DNA from: Neoactinobaculum massilliense
GTDB lineage: Bacteria > Actinomycetota > Actinomycetes > Actinomycetales > Actinomycetaceae
Length of the DNA: 64,000 bases
Assembly: GCF_900604955.1 (NCBI RefSeq)
Contig: NZ_UWPE01000001.1
Span: 868,001 to 932,000 of the forward strand
Reading direction: 5' to 3'
The position numbers and the translations under genes were made by a program. The notes below the pieces were generated by a model. That model had not been told where the DNA came from and ran no database searches. It worked only from the letters and a program-made list of their open reading frames with translations. Below, piece after piece: positions 53,781 to 64,000 of the stretch. Each line of letters starts with the position of its first letter. Position 1 is the first letter of the stretch.

Positions 53781-55242
53781 GGATCATCTCGATGCCGGCC
53801 TCATCGAGCGCACCGGCCAGAGCGGGCGTGAGATAGGCATGAATAAGCGTGCCGTCGCTCTCGTACGTATCAGCATCGAGCAATTCGCCCTCCTCGTGGA
53901 TGCGCGAGATAAGGTCACCACGATTGAAGGGCACCACCGCGCGCACTTCGACCGCAGGCCGGGGCAGGCGCTCGTCAATCGCTTCCTCAAGTGCGTCGAT
54001 GCCCGCACCGGTGACCACCGAAACCGGCATGGTATGCGGGAACGTAGAGCGGAGCGCGGCAACAGCCGCTGCCGGCGCAATGTCAATCTTGGAGGCAACG
54101 ATCAGCTCTGGCACATCGAGGGCGCCGTCCACACCGGCAAGTACCTCATGGACCGCTGCCACCTGTGCCATCGGGTCCGCATTCGAGGCATCCACCACGT
54201 GCAGCAATAGGTCCGCACCGGCCACTTCCTCCAGCGTGGAGCGGAACGCCTCCACCAGCTGGGTGGGGAGATTGCGCACAAATCCCACGGTGTCCGTGAT
54301 GGTGTATTCCCTGCCCGACGGCGAGGTGGTGCGCCGTACGGTCGGATCCAACGTGGCAAATAGCGCGTTCTCCACCAGCGCGTCCGAATGCGTGAGCGTA
54401 TTGAGCAGCGAGGACTTACCCGCGTTCGTATATCCCACCACTACCACGGACGGCACGCCCTGGCGCACGCGCTCGGCACGCCGAGTATCTCGCGCAGGCT
54501 TCATCTTCTTAATGTCCCGGCGGAGCTTGGCCATGCGGAAGCGAATACGGCGGCGATCCAATTCGAGCTGAGTTTCGCCGGGGCCACGGGAGCCGATACC
54601 GGCACCGCCTGCCACCTGGCCGCCCGCCTGCCGGGACATCGATTCGCCCCAGCCGCGCAGCCTGGGGAGTAGGTACTCGAGCTGCGCTAGTTCCACCTGC
54701 GCCTTGCCCTCCCGAGACTTGGCGTGGTGAGCGAAAATATCGAGGATGAGCGCGGTACGATCAATAACTTTAACGCCCACCACGTCCTCCAGCCCGCGGC
54801 GTTGGGAGGGCGCCAGTTCGGTGTCCACGATGACCGTATCCGCCTTTTCGCTTGCCACGAGGTCCTTGAGTTCCTGGGCTTTGCCTTTCCCCAGGTAGGT
54901 GGCCCGGTCCGGCACCTCGCGACGCTGAATGACGCCCGCAAGAACCACGGAACCCGCCGTATCAGCAAGAGCCGCCAACTCCCGCAGCGATTCCTCGGCT
55001 TTCTCCCGCGAATCGGCGTAAATGCCCACCAGGATCACGCGCTCCAGCCGTACCTGGCGGTATTCAAGCTCAATGCCTTCCTCGCGCTCCACACCAGCTT
55101 CGAGTCCCTGCACGCGCTGAAGGGAGGAGCGTTCCTCCCTGTCGAGGGCATTACCGGCCCACCGGCCCGCATAGGCCGGATCTGCCTGTAATGCCGTGCC
55201 GCGCCGACTCCGAATATCCACCGATTCGTTCTTCGTTTTCAT
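53773..55242 (-). CDS. hflX: GTPase HflX
   Basis: Ribosome-splitting GTPase of 489 residues. The HflX N-terminal domain is seen in RVILVGIYAD and VIVDTELAPSQRRGLEDVV and the coiled region in GSRGPGETQLELDRRRI. G domain: GYTNAGKSSLLN near 267, DTVGFVRNLP, and VASKID for base recognition. The C-terminal tail is about 110 residues. Translation coupled to the DinG-type gene. The order hflX, DinG-type, lexA matches mycobacteria. Confidence 0.95.
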   Translation of the reverse strand: MKTKNESVDIRSRRGTALQADPAYAGRWAGNALDREERSSLQRVQGLEAGVEREEGIELEYRQVRLERVILVGIYADSREKAEESLRELAALADTAGSVVLAGVIQRREVPDRATYLGKGKAQELKDLVASEKADTVIVDTELAPSQRRGLEDVVGVKVIDRTALILDIFAHHAKSREGKAQVELAQLEYLLPRLRGWGESMSRQAGGQVAGGAGIGSRGPGETQLELDRRRIRFRMAKLRRDIKKMKPARDTRRAERVRQGVPSVVVVGYTNAGKSSLLNTLTHSDALVENALFATLDPTVRRTTSPSGREYTITDTVGFVRNLPTQLVEAFRSTLEEVAGADLLLHVVDASNADPMAQVAAVHEVLAGVDGALDVPELIVASKIDIAPAAAVAALRSTFPHTMPVSVVTGAGIDALEEAIDERLPRPAVEVRAVVPFNRGDLISRIHEEGELLDADTYESDGTLIHAYLTPALAGALDEAGIEMIHE

Positions 55243-55389
55243 ACCGTCCTATCGTCTCATGTCTACTACCCGCCACGCAGGGCTGTTCCACCACGGATCC
55301 GCCGTGAAACGCGCCGCCGCCCGCCGCACCGCCAACGTCCATGGTGCCGTTCGCTCAGCAGCATTGCCGTTCACCGCCCGCCACGCCGG

Positions 55390-55395
55390 TACACT
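55390..55395 (+). promoter_or_regulatory. Probable leaderless -10 element of the RsmC-like gene
   Basis: TACACT, six bases (GACCCC), then the GTG at 55402. No ribosome binding site. Confidence 0.55.
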
Positions 55396-55401
55396 GACCC
55401 C

Positions 55402-56010
55402 GTGTCGCACTATTTCTCCGAGCATCCTGACGCTCCCTCACATCCCCACTCGTATCCGGTGACCCTGCGTGGCAACGTCTACCAGGTGACGGGAGACACC
55501 GGGGTGTTTTCCGGTCACCGACTGGACCGAGGCACCGAGGTGCTCCTGCGGAAGGTACCGGCACCCGGTCTGCCCGCCGGCGGTATCGCGCTGGATCTCG
55601 GGTGCGGCTGGGGACCAATTACGCTGGCCCTTGCCGCCGAACTTCCCGCCACCGCCGAGGTATGGGCCGTGGACACCAATGAGCGCGCCCGTCATCTTGC
55701 CGCCCAGAACGCCGCCGCGGCCGGCTTTTCGCCGGTGGTGCTTGATCCCGATAGCGCTTTGGATCGACTTGGCAACCGCCGCATCTCACTCATCTGGTCG
55801 AATCCGCCCGTGCGCATAGGTAAGGAGGCCCTCCACAAGCTTCTGCTCACCTGGTTCTCCCGTCTTTCCGACGACGCCGAAGCGTACTGCGTGGTCCAGC
55901 GCAATCTAGGTTCCGATTCGCTTGCCTCCTGGCTCACCGATCAGGGCTACCCCACCGAAAAACTGGCCAGTCAGAAGGGCTTCCGAGTACTGCGCACGGT
56001 GCGCGGTTAG
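55402..56010 (+). CDS. RsmC-like class I methyltransferase
   Basis: 202 residues. SAM motif ALDLGCGWGPITLAL, the acidic loop VWAVDTNERARHL, and SNPPVRIGKEALHKLL, the NPP(Y/F)-type catalytic motif of guanine-N2 methyltransferases such as RsmC and RlmG. The N-terminal half of full RsmC is missing; the single-domain form is typical of actinobacteria. Probably modifies rRNA. GTG start at 55402 with a leaderless arrangement. Lies alone on the plus strand between hflX and miaA. Confidence 0.9.
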   Translation: MSHYFSEHPDAPSHPHSYPVTLRGNVYQVTGDTGVFSGHRLDRGTEVLLRKVPAPGLPAGGIALDLGCGWGPITLALAAELPATAEVWAVDTNERARHLAAQNAAAAGFSPVVLDPDSALDRLGNRRISLIWSNPPVRIGKEALHKLLLTWFSRLSDDAEAYCVVQRNLGSDSLASWLTDQGYPTEKLASQKGFRVLRTVRG

Positions 56011-56143
56011 AGGCCAAGCCGGCGGCCACAGTGGACCACCCGGTGCTCTAGACCCTTGCCCGCCGGCCGGCAGCGCGGCTCGACCGGTGAATCCTCGCCC
56101 CGGCCGCCTCACACACTGCCAGCCCTGAAATAGCATCACCGTC

Positions 56144-57049
56144 CTACGCCAGGCGCTCGGCTATCTGTTCCGCCGGATTCCCTCTTTCCGGATTGATCCA
56201 TTCAATACGCGGATCCGCACCAAACCACGTTCGTTGTTTCTTCGCCAGGCGGCGCGTGGCCCGCGAAATGGAGGCTCCCGCCTCCTCTATGCTCATACGT
56301 CCATCGATAACGGCAATCGCTTCCCGGTACCCGGTGGCGCGGGCGGCTGTCGGTGCGGTGCGAAGCCCGCGATCCAGCAGTGCATGCGTCTCTTCAATAA
56401 GCCCACCCGCCAGCATCTGTTGCGTGCGTGTGGCGATGGCCGCCTCCAGCTCATCTTTTGGCCGGTGAATACCAAAAATTCGCACATCCGGATAATGGAA
56501 AGTATGCCGCGGGAATACGGGAGTGAAACGTTCCCCGGTCAAGCGAATGACCTCCAGGGCCCGAATCACTCGGCGCGGGTTGCATAGATCCACACGGCGA
56601 TAGGCCTCGAAGTCTGTGGCGCGCAATTCAGCTCGCAGGGCCGCCGGATCGTCCTCCCATTCCCGCTCAAGCTGCCCACGGATGTCAGGATCCCAGCCCG
56701 GAAAACGAAGCTCATCGAGTAGTCCCGACACATAGAGCCCGGAGCCGCCCACCACCAGTGGAGTGCGACCCCGCTTCTCAATGTCGGCGAGATCTTTCCG
56801 AGCGTGACGCTGATAGGCCGCGACGGAGGCGGACTCAGAAATATCCAGCACATCAATCTGATGGTGCCGTATACCCCGCGCCTCGCTAGCCGTCACCTTC
56901 GCCGTACCCACATCCATGCCGCGGTAAAGTTGCATGGCATCCGCCGAAATGATCTCTACGCGATCCCGTCCTCCCAGTAGCTCGGCGAGCGCTATGGACG
57001 CACCCGTTTTTCCAGAGGCCGTGGGCCCAACAATTCCGATAATGGTCAT
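56144..57049 (-). CDS. miaA: tRNA dimethylallyltransferase MiaA
   Basis: Isopentenylates A37 of tRNAs reading UNN codons. 301 residues: P-loop GIVGPTASGKTGASIAL, ISADAMQLYRGMDVGTAKV, the substrate motif VVGGSGLYVSGLLD and C-terminal RATRRLAKKQRTWF. Start overlaps the recX stop in an ATGA. Confidence 0.97.
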   Translation of the reverse strand: MTIIGIVGPTASGKTGASIALAELLGGRDRVEIISADAMQLYRGMDVGTAKVTASEARGIRHHQIDVLDISESASVAAYQRHARKDLADIEKRGRTPLVVGGSGLYVSGLLDELRFPGWDPDIRGQLEREWEDDPAALRAELRATDFEAYRRVDLCNPRRVIRALEVIRLTGERFTPVFPRHTFHYPDVRIFGIHRPKDELEAAIATRTQQMLAGGLIEETHALLDRGLRTAPTAARATGYREAIAVIDGRMSIEEAGASISRATRRLAKKQRTWFGADPRIEWINPERGNPAEQIAERLA

Positions 57050-57615
57050 GCCCAGCCTCCTGCCATGCCGCTATCACCACGTTCCAGGTTTTCTCTGGCC
57101 TGCCGAAGCGCCGCGCTAACCAGAGCGGGTGCGAAGCCGCGCCGCGCCAATGCGGCGAATGTACGCCGCTCCAACGTGTCCGGGTTGCCTGAAGCGATAC
57201 GGAGTTTCTTTTCGGCAATCGATACAGCCGCATCAAACTCTGCCTCGGGCTCCACTTCCTCCAGCGCGGCTTCGATGATGCCGCGTTCTACGCCTTTCCG
57301 TGCCAGTTTCTGCCGCAGGGCGCGACGCGAGGTGCGTGAGATATGCATGTGCACAAAGGAACGGGCAAAGCGTTCATCGTTCACCAGGTCCGCGCGTACG
57401 AATTTCGCGAGGATTTCCTCACGAACGTCCTCGGGTACCTCCCGGCGTTTGAGTGCACCATCAAGCTCCGCACGGCTGCGATCCATGTCCCCCAGCTGCC
57501 GGTAGACGATGTCCCGAGCCTTTGCCAATTGCTGCTCTCGCGGCAAATCGGCAATACTCCGGCGGGTGCGGCGCCGCCCGCGCCGTGCCCTGTCCGGATC
57601 GAAGAAATCAGTCAC
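57046..57615 (-). CDS. recX: RecA regulator RecX
   Basis: 189 residues made of helical repeats; the family is defined by RSFVHMHISRTSRRALRQKLARKGV-type segments (here split by a basic N-terminus DPDRARRGRRRTRRS). It inhibits RecA filaments. It follows recA with no gap and is therefore SOS-induced with it. Confidence 0.94.
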   Translation of the reverse strand: MTDFFDPDRARRGRRRTRRSIADLPREQQLAKARDIVYRQLGDMDRSRAELDGALKRREVPEDVREEILAKFVRADLVNDERFARSFVHMHISRTSRRALRQKLARKGVERGIIEAALEEVEPEAEFDAAVSIAEKKLRIASGNPDTLERRTFAALARRGFAPALVSAALRQARENLERGDSGMAGGWA

Positions 57616-58785
<1,170 letters not shown>

Positions 58786-58938
58786 CGGAGCTCCTTCCAG
58801 AACATGAACAGTCCAGGTCCTTTAATAAGGCCGGCCCTCTCCGAGCCACCTCAAGATTCACGTTATGCCCGACCTGCGACATAAAACCGCTCCGTCGCTC
58901 CCCTGTGGGAAACACATGCACGGCAGAATCTGTGCATA

Positions 58939-58961
58939 AGTCTAAACCGAACACTTGTTCG
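58939..58961 (-). promoter_or_regulatory. recA SOS promoter: LexA box and -10-like hexamer
   Basis: CGAACACTTGTTCG at 58948-58961 is identical to box 1 at the lexA region. On the minus strand TAGACT (58944-58939) follows it closely, so bound LexA would cover the promoter. The transcript leader is then about 150 bases with no evident gene in it. Confidence 0.88.
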
Positions 58962-59042
58962 AGTGCGAGCCTCATACTCACGACGCTCATCACCGCTACT
59001 CACCACGGCGCCGGAAACCGCCCGGTTCGGTGCCAATGCTTA

Positions 59043-59282
59043 CTACATTCCCAGTTCCTGGCGATCCTCAGGTTTTAGCCGATGAATGAACCTGTAATGC
59101 TCAGGAAGATCCTGCACAGCCACGATCGCATCCCACACGCGTTGGGGATCAACGCCGTCGTCCAGGGCCTGCTGAGGCGAGCGTTCGCCGAGGGCAGAGA
59201 GCACCAGATCCTGCGCCAGCGAACGTCCACGCCCACGCGGGTACACATAGTCGATGGCGGCCCAAAACTCTGACTCTCGCAT
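59043..59282 (-). CDS. DUF3046 protein
   Basis: 79 residues, RESEFWAAIDYVYPRGRGRSLAQDLVLSALG with LDDGVDPQRVWDAIV, matching the short DUF3046 family found next to recA in actinobacteria. Function unknown. ATG at 59282 has GAAGGAGAG upstream, which decides against the longer frame to 59318. Confidence 0.9.
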   Translation of the reverse strand: MRESEFWAAIDYVYPRGRGRSLAQDLVLSALGERSPQQALDDGVDPQRVWDAIVAVQDLPEHYRFIHRLKPEDRQELGM

Positions 59283-59356
59283 GTCTCTCCTTCTCACCAT
59301 CGCCGACGGCGGCACCACGCCCGGATCCTAGAGTAGGCGACATATCAGTGCAAGCA

Positions 59357-59398
59357 GAGGGGTGTGGGCGAGACTCGCGAGTCTCGCCCACACCCCTC
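59357..59398. repeat. 42-base perfect palindrome without loop
   Basis: GAGGGGTGTGGGCGAGACTCG at 59357-59377 is followed immediately by its exact reverse complement at 59378-59398. No T-run follows on either strand. It lies between the clgR-like gene and the DUF3046 gene. It could end transcription, stabilise RNA or be a regulator site. Confidence 0.85.
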
Positions 59399-59476
59399 CA
59401 CGAAGCGATCCCAATCGCTGCCTTTACTAGCGCGCGTTCAACCATCACACGCCCAATACCAGCAGCGAGCAACGCT

Positions 59477-59869
59477 TTAGTTCAGCGCCGCCATCTCCGC
59501 CTGCACCATGGAGTCCGGTACAGAATCCGGCACGCGCATATACGGTGGGACCCGTCCTTCAGACAGATCCATACGATCCGCCACCAGGCGAAGCACGTGG
59601 CTGAGTGGAACATTAAGGGCCCGCGCGATCGAGGCAAGGAGCTCCGAGGATGCTTCCTTCTGACCACGCTCAACCTCTGAGAGATACCCCAGTGACACAC
59701 GGGCATCCGAGGAAACTTCCCGCAGCGTACGTCCCTGGCGCTGTCGATAGCTACGCAGTACCTCACCCAGTTCCTCACGCAGGAGCGCCTGGTGAGATCC
59801 ACGCGCCACATACGTGCGGCCGGTCAGCTCATTCTTCCGGGTAACGCCGGTACGTTCTTCCATTGTCAT
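59477..59869 (-). CDS. XRE-family regulator (ClgR-like)
   Basis: About 130 residues. Helix-turn-helix region [46 protein letters not shown] is very close in layout to ClgR, the activator of clp protease genes in actinobacteria, and the position upstream of recA and next to pgsA matches M. tuberculosis Rv2745c. The extreme C-terminus in ClgR is a degradation tag with alanines; here it ends MAALN. Start among GTG 59872, ATG 59869 and ATG 59863 is uncertain. Confidence 0.85.
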   Translation of the reverse strand: MTMEERTGVTRKNELTGRTYVARGSHQALLREELGEVLRSYRQRQGRTLREVSSDARVSLGYLSEVERGQKEASSELLASIARALNVPLSHVLRLVADRMDLSEGRVPPYMRVPDSVPDSMVQAEMAALN

Positions 59870-60024
59870 CACTTACCACAACGCTTCTATATCAATTTTG
59901 TTCCCCAGCTAGCGAACACGCCGCCGCCCGGGTTGATTTCCAGTTGTTATTAATACATCCCCGCCTGAAAGTTTTCTGGATATGTTCCGCATAATGGCCC
60001 TACTTTTCCTACTGCTCAGCTTTC

Positions 60025-60504
60025 CTACTGCTCTGGCAGCATGAGATGTGTACCGAGCAGCCGGAACGCCTCGTTCACGGTGTCCCGCCTAATTTCGGAT
60101 CGGGAACCGCTGAGACGCAATAGCCGGGCCTCCTCCCCCAAGCTGCCCGCTATGGCAATCCACACGGTGCCGGCAGGTTTACCCTCACTGGGCCCCGGTC
60201 CCGCCACGCCCGTGGTAGCAAGCGCCACGTCAGCAGAGAGCACACGGCAGGCGCCGCGTGCCATGTCGAGGGCCACCTGCCCATCAACGGCACCGGTCTC
60301 CCTGAGCCGCTCCACCGATACACCCAGCACAGAGGCCTTGATATCCGTGGCGTAGGAAACCACCCCACCGCGGAAAATCGCCGAAACCCCAGGAACGGTC
60401 ACAATGCTGGCCGCCAGTAAACCACCCGTGAGCGATTCTGCACACGCAAGCGTAATCTCGCGCTCCATGAGCCGCTTCATGAGCGCCTCTACCACGTCAC
60501 TCAT
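60025..60504 (-). CDS. CinA C-terminal domain protein (NMN amidohydrolase)
   Basis: 159 residues covering only the amidase domain: LACAESLTGGLLAASIVTVPGVSAIFRGGVVSYA and TTGVAGPGPSEGKPAGTVWIA are the PncC/CinA-C signatures. It would deamidate nicotinamide mononucleotide in NAD salvage. The competence-related N-terminal domain is absent. ATG at 60504 has GAGGAG at proper distance; the longer frame to 60681 overlaps pgsA. It is 8 bases from pgsA. Confidence 0.92.
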   Translation of the reverse strand: MSDVVEALMKRLMEREITLACAESLTGGLLAASIVTVPGVSAIFRGGVVSYATDIKASVLGVSVERLRETGAVDGQVALDMARGACRVLSADVALATTGVAGPGPSEGKPAGTVWIAIAGSLGEEARLLRLSGSRSEIRRDTVNEAFRLLGTHLMLPEQ

Positions 60505-60512
60505 GTCACTCC

Positions 60513-61121
60513 TCATTCTCCGCGAATACGGCGTGCATCCCGCGTGTATTCCACCGCGGATACCAGTGACATATATAGCGATACGCCCACCAGAATCCAC
60601 CCAATCCACAGGCCCAGCTGGGTGAGCCATTCCCAGGGCCAGGCATACTGCGGGAAAATTAGGCACCCGGCCCCGAGGCACTGAAACGCCATTTTCACCT
60701 TGCCGTGCCAGCCGGCCGCCATGACCTCTTTTTTCACCACTGAGAGCCGCATGGCGGTAATGAACACTTCACGAGCAATCACCAGAATGGTCACCCACCA
60801 CCACAGCATGCCGTGAACCGACAGCATAATGAGCGCCACCGCGATAAGGCCCTTGTCCGCAATGGAATCACCGAGCTTGCCAAAATCTGTGATGAGGTTC
60901 CGCGAGCGCGCCAGCTGGCCGTCCACCTTATCGGTCCCGGCGGCCAGTGCGAAAATCGCAAACGCAATCAATCCGCGCCCCACCGGCTCCGGCTCCCAAA
61001 ACGCCCAGATGAACAGCGGGATCAGTATCACGCGAACCACCGTCACCATGTTGGCGATGTTCCACGTTGGCGCCTGCTCCCCCGGCTTCACGCGCCAAAA
61101 ATTACCCTGCGGATCACTCAT
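60513..61121 (-). CDS. pgsA: CDP-diacylglycerol-glycerol-3-phosphate phosphatidyltransferase
   Basis: Membrane phospholipid enzyme of 202 residues. The CDP-alcohol phosphotransferase motif is complete: DKVDGQLARSRN then FGKLGDSIAD, giving D-x2-DG-x2-AR-x8-G-x3-D-x3-D. About six hydrophobic segments. TAGGCT sits 7 bases before the ATG with no ribosome binding site. Two pgsA-like genes are usual in actinobacteria; position next to ftsK and cinA identifies this as the PgsA3-type copy. Confidence 0.92.
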   Translation of the reverse strand: MSDPQGNFWRVKPGEQAPTWNIANMVTVVRVILIPLFIWAFWEPEPVGRGLIAFAIFALAAGTDKVDGQLARSRNLITDFGKLGDSIADKGLIAVALIMLSVHGMLWWWVTILVIAREVFITAMRLSVVKKEVMAAGWHGKVKMAFQCLGAGCLIFPQYAWPWEWLTQLGLWIGWILVGVSLYMSLVSAVEYTRDARRIRGE

Positions 61122-61128
61122 GCATGTC

Positions 61129-61134
61129 AGCCTA
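61129..61134 (-). promoter_or_regulatory. Probable leaderless -10 element of pgsA
   Basis: TAGGCT on the minus strand, seven bases (GACATGC), then ATG at 61121. Confidence 0.5.
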
Positions 61135-61188
61135 CCTGTGCTGACTCGACTCCGGACGCGTCAATTACCTGGCCGCACCCGATCCCGC

Positions 61189-63924
61189 CTACCGACGCCC
61201 CGTTAATTGCCAGGCGTCTTCTCCGCTAGATCCCTCCGCACCCGGATCGTCATACCAGGTATCCTCCACGTCCGTTTCGTGCTCCGCCAATGGGTCTTCG
61301 GCGTACCGGTCATAGGACGCCCCACCGTTCCCGGCACCGCCACCCTTGCTGTCGTCCCCGTTTGCAGCCGCAGCTACAGTGCCGTCCCCGCCGGTACGTT
61401 CTTCTTCCGCGCTACCGGAGGTCGGGGTGCCGCTGGCGGCGTCGTCGAAAATGTCTTCCTTCTCCCCGCGCAATACGGCGAGCGCATCCTCAAGGTATTC
61501 GTCGGTCACCAGGACATCGCGCGCCTTGGAACCCTCGGAGGGCCCCACAATTCCGTACTGCTCCAGGAGGTCCATCATGCGGCCGGCTTTCGCGAAACCG
61601 ATACGCAGCTTGCGCTGCAGCATGGAGGTGGAACCGAACTGGGTGGTGATAACGATTTCGGCGGCCTGCAGGAGTGTGTCGAGGTCGTCGCCGATCTCCT
61701 CGCGCTGCTTTTTCTGCTGCTTGGATGCCTCCACCGTGGCCTCAAAATCGGGGCGGTACTGGGGCTGAAGCTGATCGCGCACAAAATTGGCGACGCCCTC
61801 AATCTCATCCTCATCCACCCAGGCGCCCTGGAGACGAATCGGCTTCGAGGCGCCGGCCGGCATAAACAGCGCATCCCCCTGGCCAATCAGCTTTTCCGCA
61901 CCAGAGCCGTCCAAAATGGTGCGCGAATCCGCCAGGGATGAGGTCATGAACGCAAGCCGCGAGGGAATATTCGCCTTGATAAGGCCTGTCACCACATCCA
62001 CCGACGGCCGCTGCGTAGCGAGCACCAGATGGATACCAGCTGCACGCGCCAGCTGGGTGATGCGCTGAATCGAAGCCTCGACATCACGGGGAGCCACCAT
62101 CATGAGGTCGGCCAGCTCGTCCACCACCACGAGGAGGTAGGGGTAGGGCGCCAGTTTGCGATCCGGATCCTTCGGCGTCACCTTTCCGGCACGTACAGCG
62201 GCATTAAATTCCGCGATGTTCTTGAAGTGGTAGGTGGCCATGTCGTCGTAGCGCGCGTCCATTTCCTTTACCACCCATTCGAGGGCCTCGGCCGCCTTTT
62301 TCGGGTTGGTGATAATGGGTGTAATGAGGTGCGGAATGCCCGCGTAAATAGAGAATTCCACGCGCTTGGGGTCCACCAGGATCATGCGCACCTGATCCGG
62401 TGTAGCGCGCGTCATGATAGAGACGATCATCGAATTGATGAACGAGGACTTGCCCGCGCCCGTCGCACCGGCCACCAAAAGGTGGGGCATCTTAGTCAGG
62501 TTGGTGAGCACGAATTTGCCTTCGACGTTCTTGCCCACAGCCACCGTCATCGGGTGGCGGTCCTTCTGCGCCGGGCCCGAGCGCAGCACATCGCCCAGCA
62601 GCACGGTTTCGCGGTCCGAATTCGGAATCTCAATGCCAATGGCGGACTTCCCGGGAATCGGGGAGAGAATTCGCACGTCCGCGGACGCCACCGCGTAGGC
62701 AATATCCGCCGAGAGCTGGGTAATCCGTGACACCTTGGTGCCCGGCCCCAGTTCCACTTCGTACTGAGTAACCGTCGGGCCGCGCGAGAAACCCACCACC
62801 TGGGCATCCACGTCAAAGTCCGTGAACAGTTTCGTCAGTGATTCGACGACGGCGTCGTTCGCGGCCGTGTGCGAAGCCGACGGCTGTCCCTTCTTCAGTA
62901 GTGACAGCGGTGGAAGCTTGTAGGACACGTTGGAATCAAGGACCAGTTGCTGTCCCGCGGCGGGCAGTTCCGACGTCGCCGGCGCGCTTTCCTGCGGATC
63001 CACGCCCGCAAGAGGTTTCTTTGCCTTTGCCTTGACGGGTTTGGGAAGCACCCTGGTGGCGGCGGGCAGCACCTCGGTGGGGGCGGCCGCTTCCGCCGCG
63101 TCATCGCCGGCCTTAGCCGCAGCATCTTTGAGGTCCTTCATAACCTTCGTGGCGGCGCTGTCAGCAGCCTTGGCCTCGGCTTTTGCGGCGCGCTTCTGGC
63201 GCCGGCGTTCCAGGAGGGAGGGCTTCACGCCCACATCCTCGCCATCCGCTCCCCGATCCTGGACCGACTTATCATCGGCATCCTCAATGATTGCGGCCTT
63301 CTCATAGGGCTTGGAACGGGCCGCCTCGGCGTCCGCAGCATCAATACGCCTGGCCTCGCGCTCCTGCTGGTGGCGCCGGGCGCGGTCCGCGAAGCCACTA
63401 AACAGGTCCACGAGGGAAATACGGAACATATACAGCACAGCGAACACGATGAGGAGCACCAGCACAGGTACGGCTCCCCATGGGGAGAGCAGCTGCGTCA
63501 GTGCGCCACCCACCAGCCAGCCAAGCAACCCGCCGGCATGCTCAACGCCCATGATGTCCACGCCCGGGCTGACCGGTTGAATAATTGCGTGGATAACGCC
63601 CGTGAGGCCGATGAGCGTGAGGAGAAGCCCACGCGCGGCGCGGCTGGAGGCCGCCCATAATCCCGGCACCACCACGAATATGGCAATGCCTAGAAACAGC
63701 AGCGGGCAGATGACGGAAAGCACCCCCACCGGTGCCGCCGTCAAATGATGAAGTAGAGTCCCGAGTGACCCGGAGAGCCCGAACCATTCCCGCAGCGCCA
63801 CCACGATGGCCAACGCCAGGAAAAACAGGAACCACCCGTTGCGAGCGTTCGGCGATAGGCCGCGCTTTGCCTCGGCAGCTTGCCGGGGCGCGCGCTGTTG
63901 AGTTCGGGATTTGCGTGAAGCCAC
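61189..63924 (-). CDS. ftsK: DNA translocase FtsK
   Basis: 911 residues. Four or five N-terminal transmembrane segments, a low-complexity acidic/Ala-rich linker (about 190-330), then the RecA-like motor: Walker [13 protein letters not shown] near 483, Walker [11 protein letters not shown]. The C-terminal winged-helix gamma domain reads [32 protein letters not shown] in outline and would recognise oriented chromosome motifs; a further acidic tail of about 90 residues follows. GTG start at 63924 with TAAGAT six bases upstream suggests a leaderless message. Confidence 0.97.
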   Translation of the reverse strand: MASRKSRTQQRAPRQAAEAKRGLSPNARNGWFLFFLALAIVVALREWFGLSGSLGTLLHHLTAAPVGVLSVICPLLFLGIAIFVVVPGLWAASSRAARGLLLTLIGLTGVIHAIIQPVSPGVDIMGVEHAGGLLGWLVGGALTQLLSPWGAVPVLVLLIVFAVLYMFRISLVDLFSGFADRARRHQQEREARRIDAADAEAARSKPYEKAAIIEDADDKSVQDRGADGEDVGVKPSLLERRRQKRAAKAEAKAADSAATKVMKDLKDAAAKAGDDAAEAAAPTEVLPAATRVLPKPVKAKAKKPLAGVDPQESAPATSELPAAGQQLVLDSNVSYKLPPLSLLKKGQPSASHTAANDAVVESLTKLFTDFDVDAQVVGFSRGPTVTQYEVELGPGTKVSRITQLSADIAYAVASADVRILSPIPGKSAIGIEIPNSDRETVLLGDVLRSGPAQKDRHPMTVAVGKNVEGKFVLTNLTKMPHLLVAGATGAGKSSFINSMIVSIMTRATPDQVRMILVDPKRVEFSIYAGIPHLITPIITNPKKAAEALEWVVKEMDARYDDMATYHFKNIAEFNAAVRAGKVTPKDPDRKLAPYPYLLVVVDELADLMMVAPRDVEASIQRITQLARAAGIHLVLATQRPSVDVVTGLIKANIPSRLAFMTSSLADSRTILDGSGAEKLIGQGDALFMPAGASKPIRLQGAWVDEDEIEGVANFVRDQLQPQYRPDFEATVEASKQQKKQREEIGDDLDTLLQAAEIVITTQFGSTSMLQRKLRIGFAKAGRMMDLLEQYGIVGPSEGSKARDVLVTDEYLEDALAVLRGEKEDIFDDAASGTPTSGSAEEERTGGDGTVAAAANGDDSKGGGAGNGGASYDRYAEDPLAEHETDVEDTWYDDPGAEGSSGEDAWQLTGRR

Positions 63925-63930
63925 AGATAA

Positions 63931-63936
63931 ATCTTA
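63931..63936 (-). promoter_or_regulatory. Probable leaderless -10 element of ftsK
   Basis: TAAGAT on the minus strand, six bases (TTATCT), then the GTG at 63924; no ribosome binding site. Confidence 0.55.
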
Positions 63937-64000
63937 GTCGACATAGCACCGCCCACCCGGGTGGCACGCCACACGGGTGGGCGGAACCCCGATTGCCTGA

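Overview
The window is high-GC DNA, mostly coding on the minus strand, with the housekeeping gene order of an actinobacterium. The evidence for that group is a division/cell-wall cluster without ftsA, FtsZ followed by pgeF, sepF, yggT and a DivIVA protein, actinobacterial SOS boxes of the form CGAACACTTGTTCG, the nrdR, LysM-protein, lexA trio, and the chain recX, recA, DUF3046, clgR-like, cinA, pgsA, ftsK known from Mycobacterium. MurE lacks the diaminopimelate DNPR motif, which points to lysine or ornithine peptidoglycan as in Actinomycetaceae. Genus and species cannot be fixed from sequence reading alone.

Layout. 1-1972: a decayed MmeI-like restriction-methylase gene lying against the 3' end of a CAU-anticodon tRNA. 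2223-7812: an oligopeptide/dipeptide ABC importer (binding protein, two permeases, one fused double ATPase). 7913-14831: dnaG, dgt, a dihydrouridine synthase, a PRC-barrel protein and glyS. 15155-18340: a zinc ABC importer and its Fur-family (Zur-like) regulator, behind a Zur-type operator. 18591-22872: a membrane protein coupled to an S4 protein, converging on dnaE. 23059-29771: GNAT protein, rluD-type synthase, lspA, divIVA, yggT, sepF, pgeF, ftsZ and ftsQ. 29768-42842: murC, murG, ftsW, murD, mraY, murF, murE, ftsI, an ftsL-like gene, rsmH and mraZ. 43071-49350: DUF3040 protein, dinB, a spermidine-synthase-like protein, a PAC2 protein and a HelD/HelR-type helicase. 49497-63924: nrdR, LysM protein, lexA, DinG-type helicase, hflX, RsmC-like methyltransferase, miaA, recX, recA, DUF3046 protein, clgR-like regulator, cinA, pgsA and ftsK.

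How they fit together. Peptidoglycan precursor synthesis and septum assembly are encoded as one nearly continuous, overlapping transcription block headed by mraZ with its own operator repeats. DNA damage functions (lexA, a LysM membrane protein resembling the ChiZ/DivS division inhibitors, recA) share SOS boxes. Zinc import and its repressor are encoded together.

The most notable signals are: (1) nine gene starts carrying a -10-like hexamer exactly 6-7 bases before the start codon and no ribosome binding site, the signature of leaderless transcripts; (2) a multiply frameshifted restriction-methylase relic whose motifs can still be read across frames; (3) a CTG start of yggT inside a CTGA stop/start overlap; (4) a 42-base perfect palindrome without a loop; (5) lineage-specific insertions or tails in DusB, ZnuC and DivIVA. 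I found no CRISPR array, phage, insertion sequence or clearly new multi-gene system; the window is mainly core genome.
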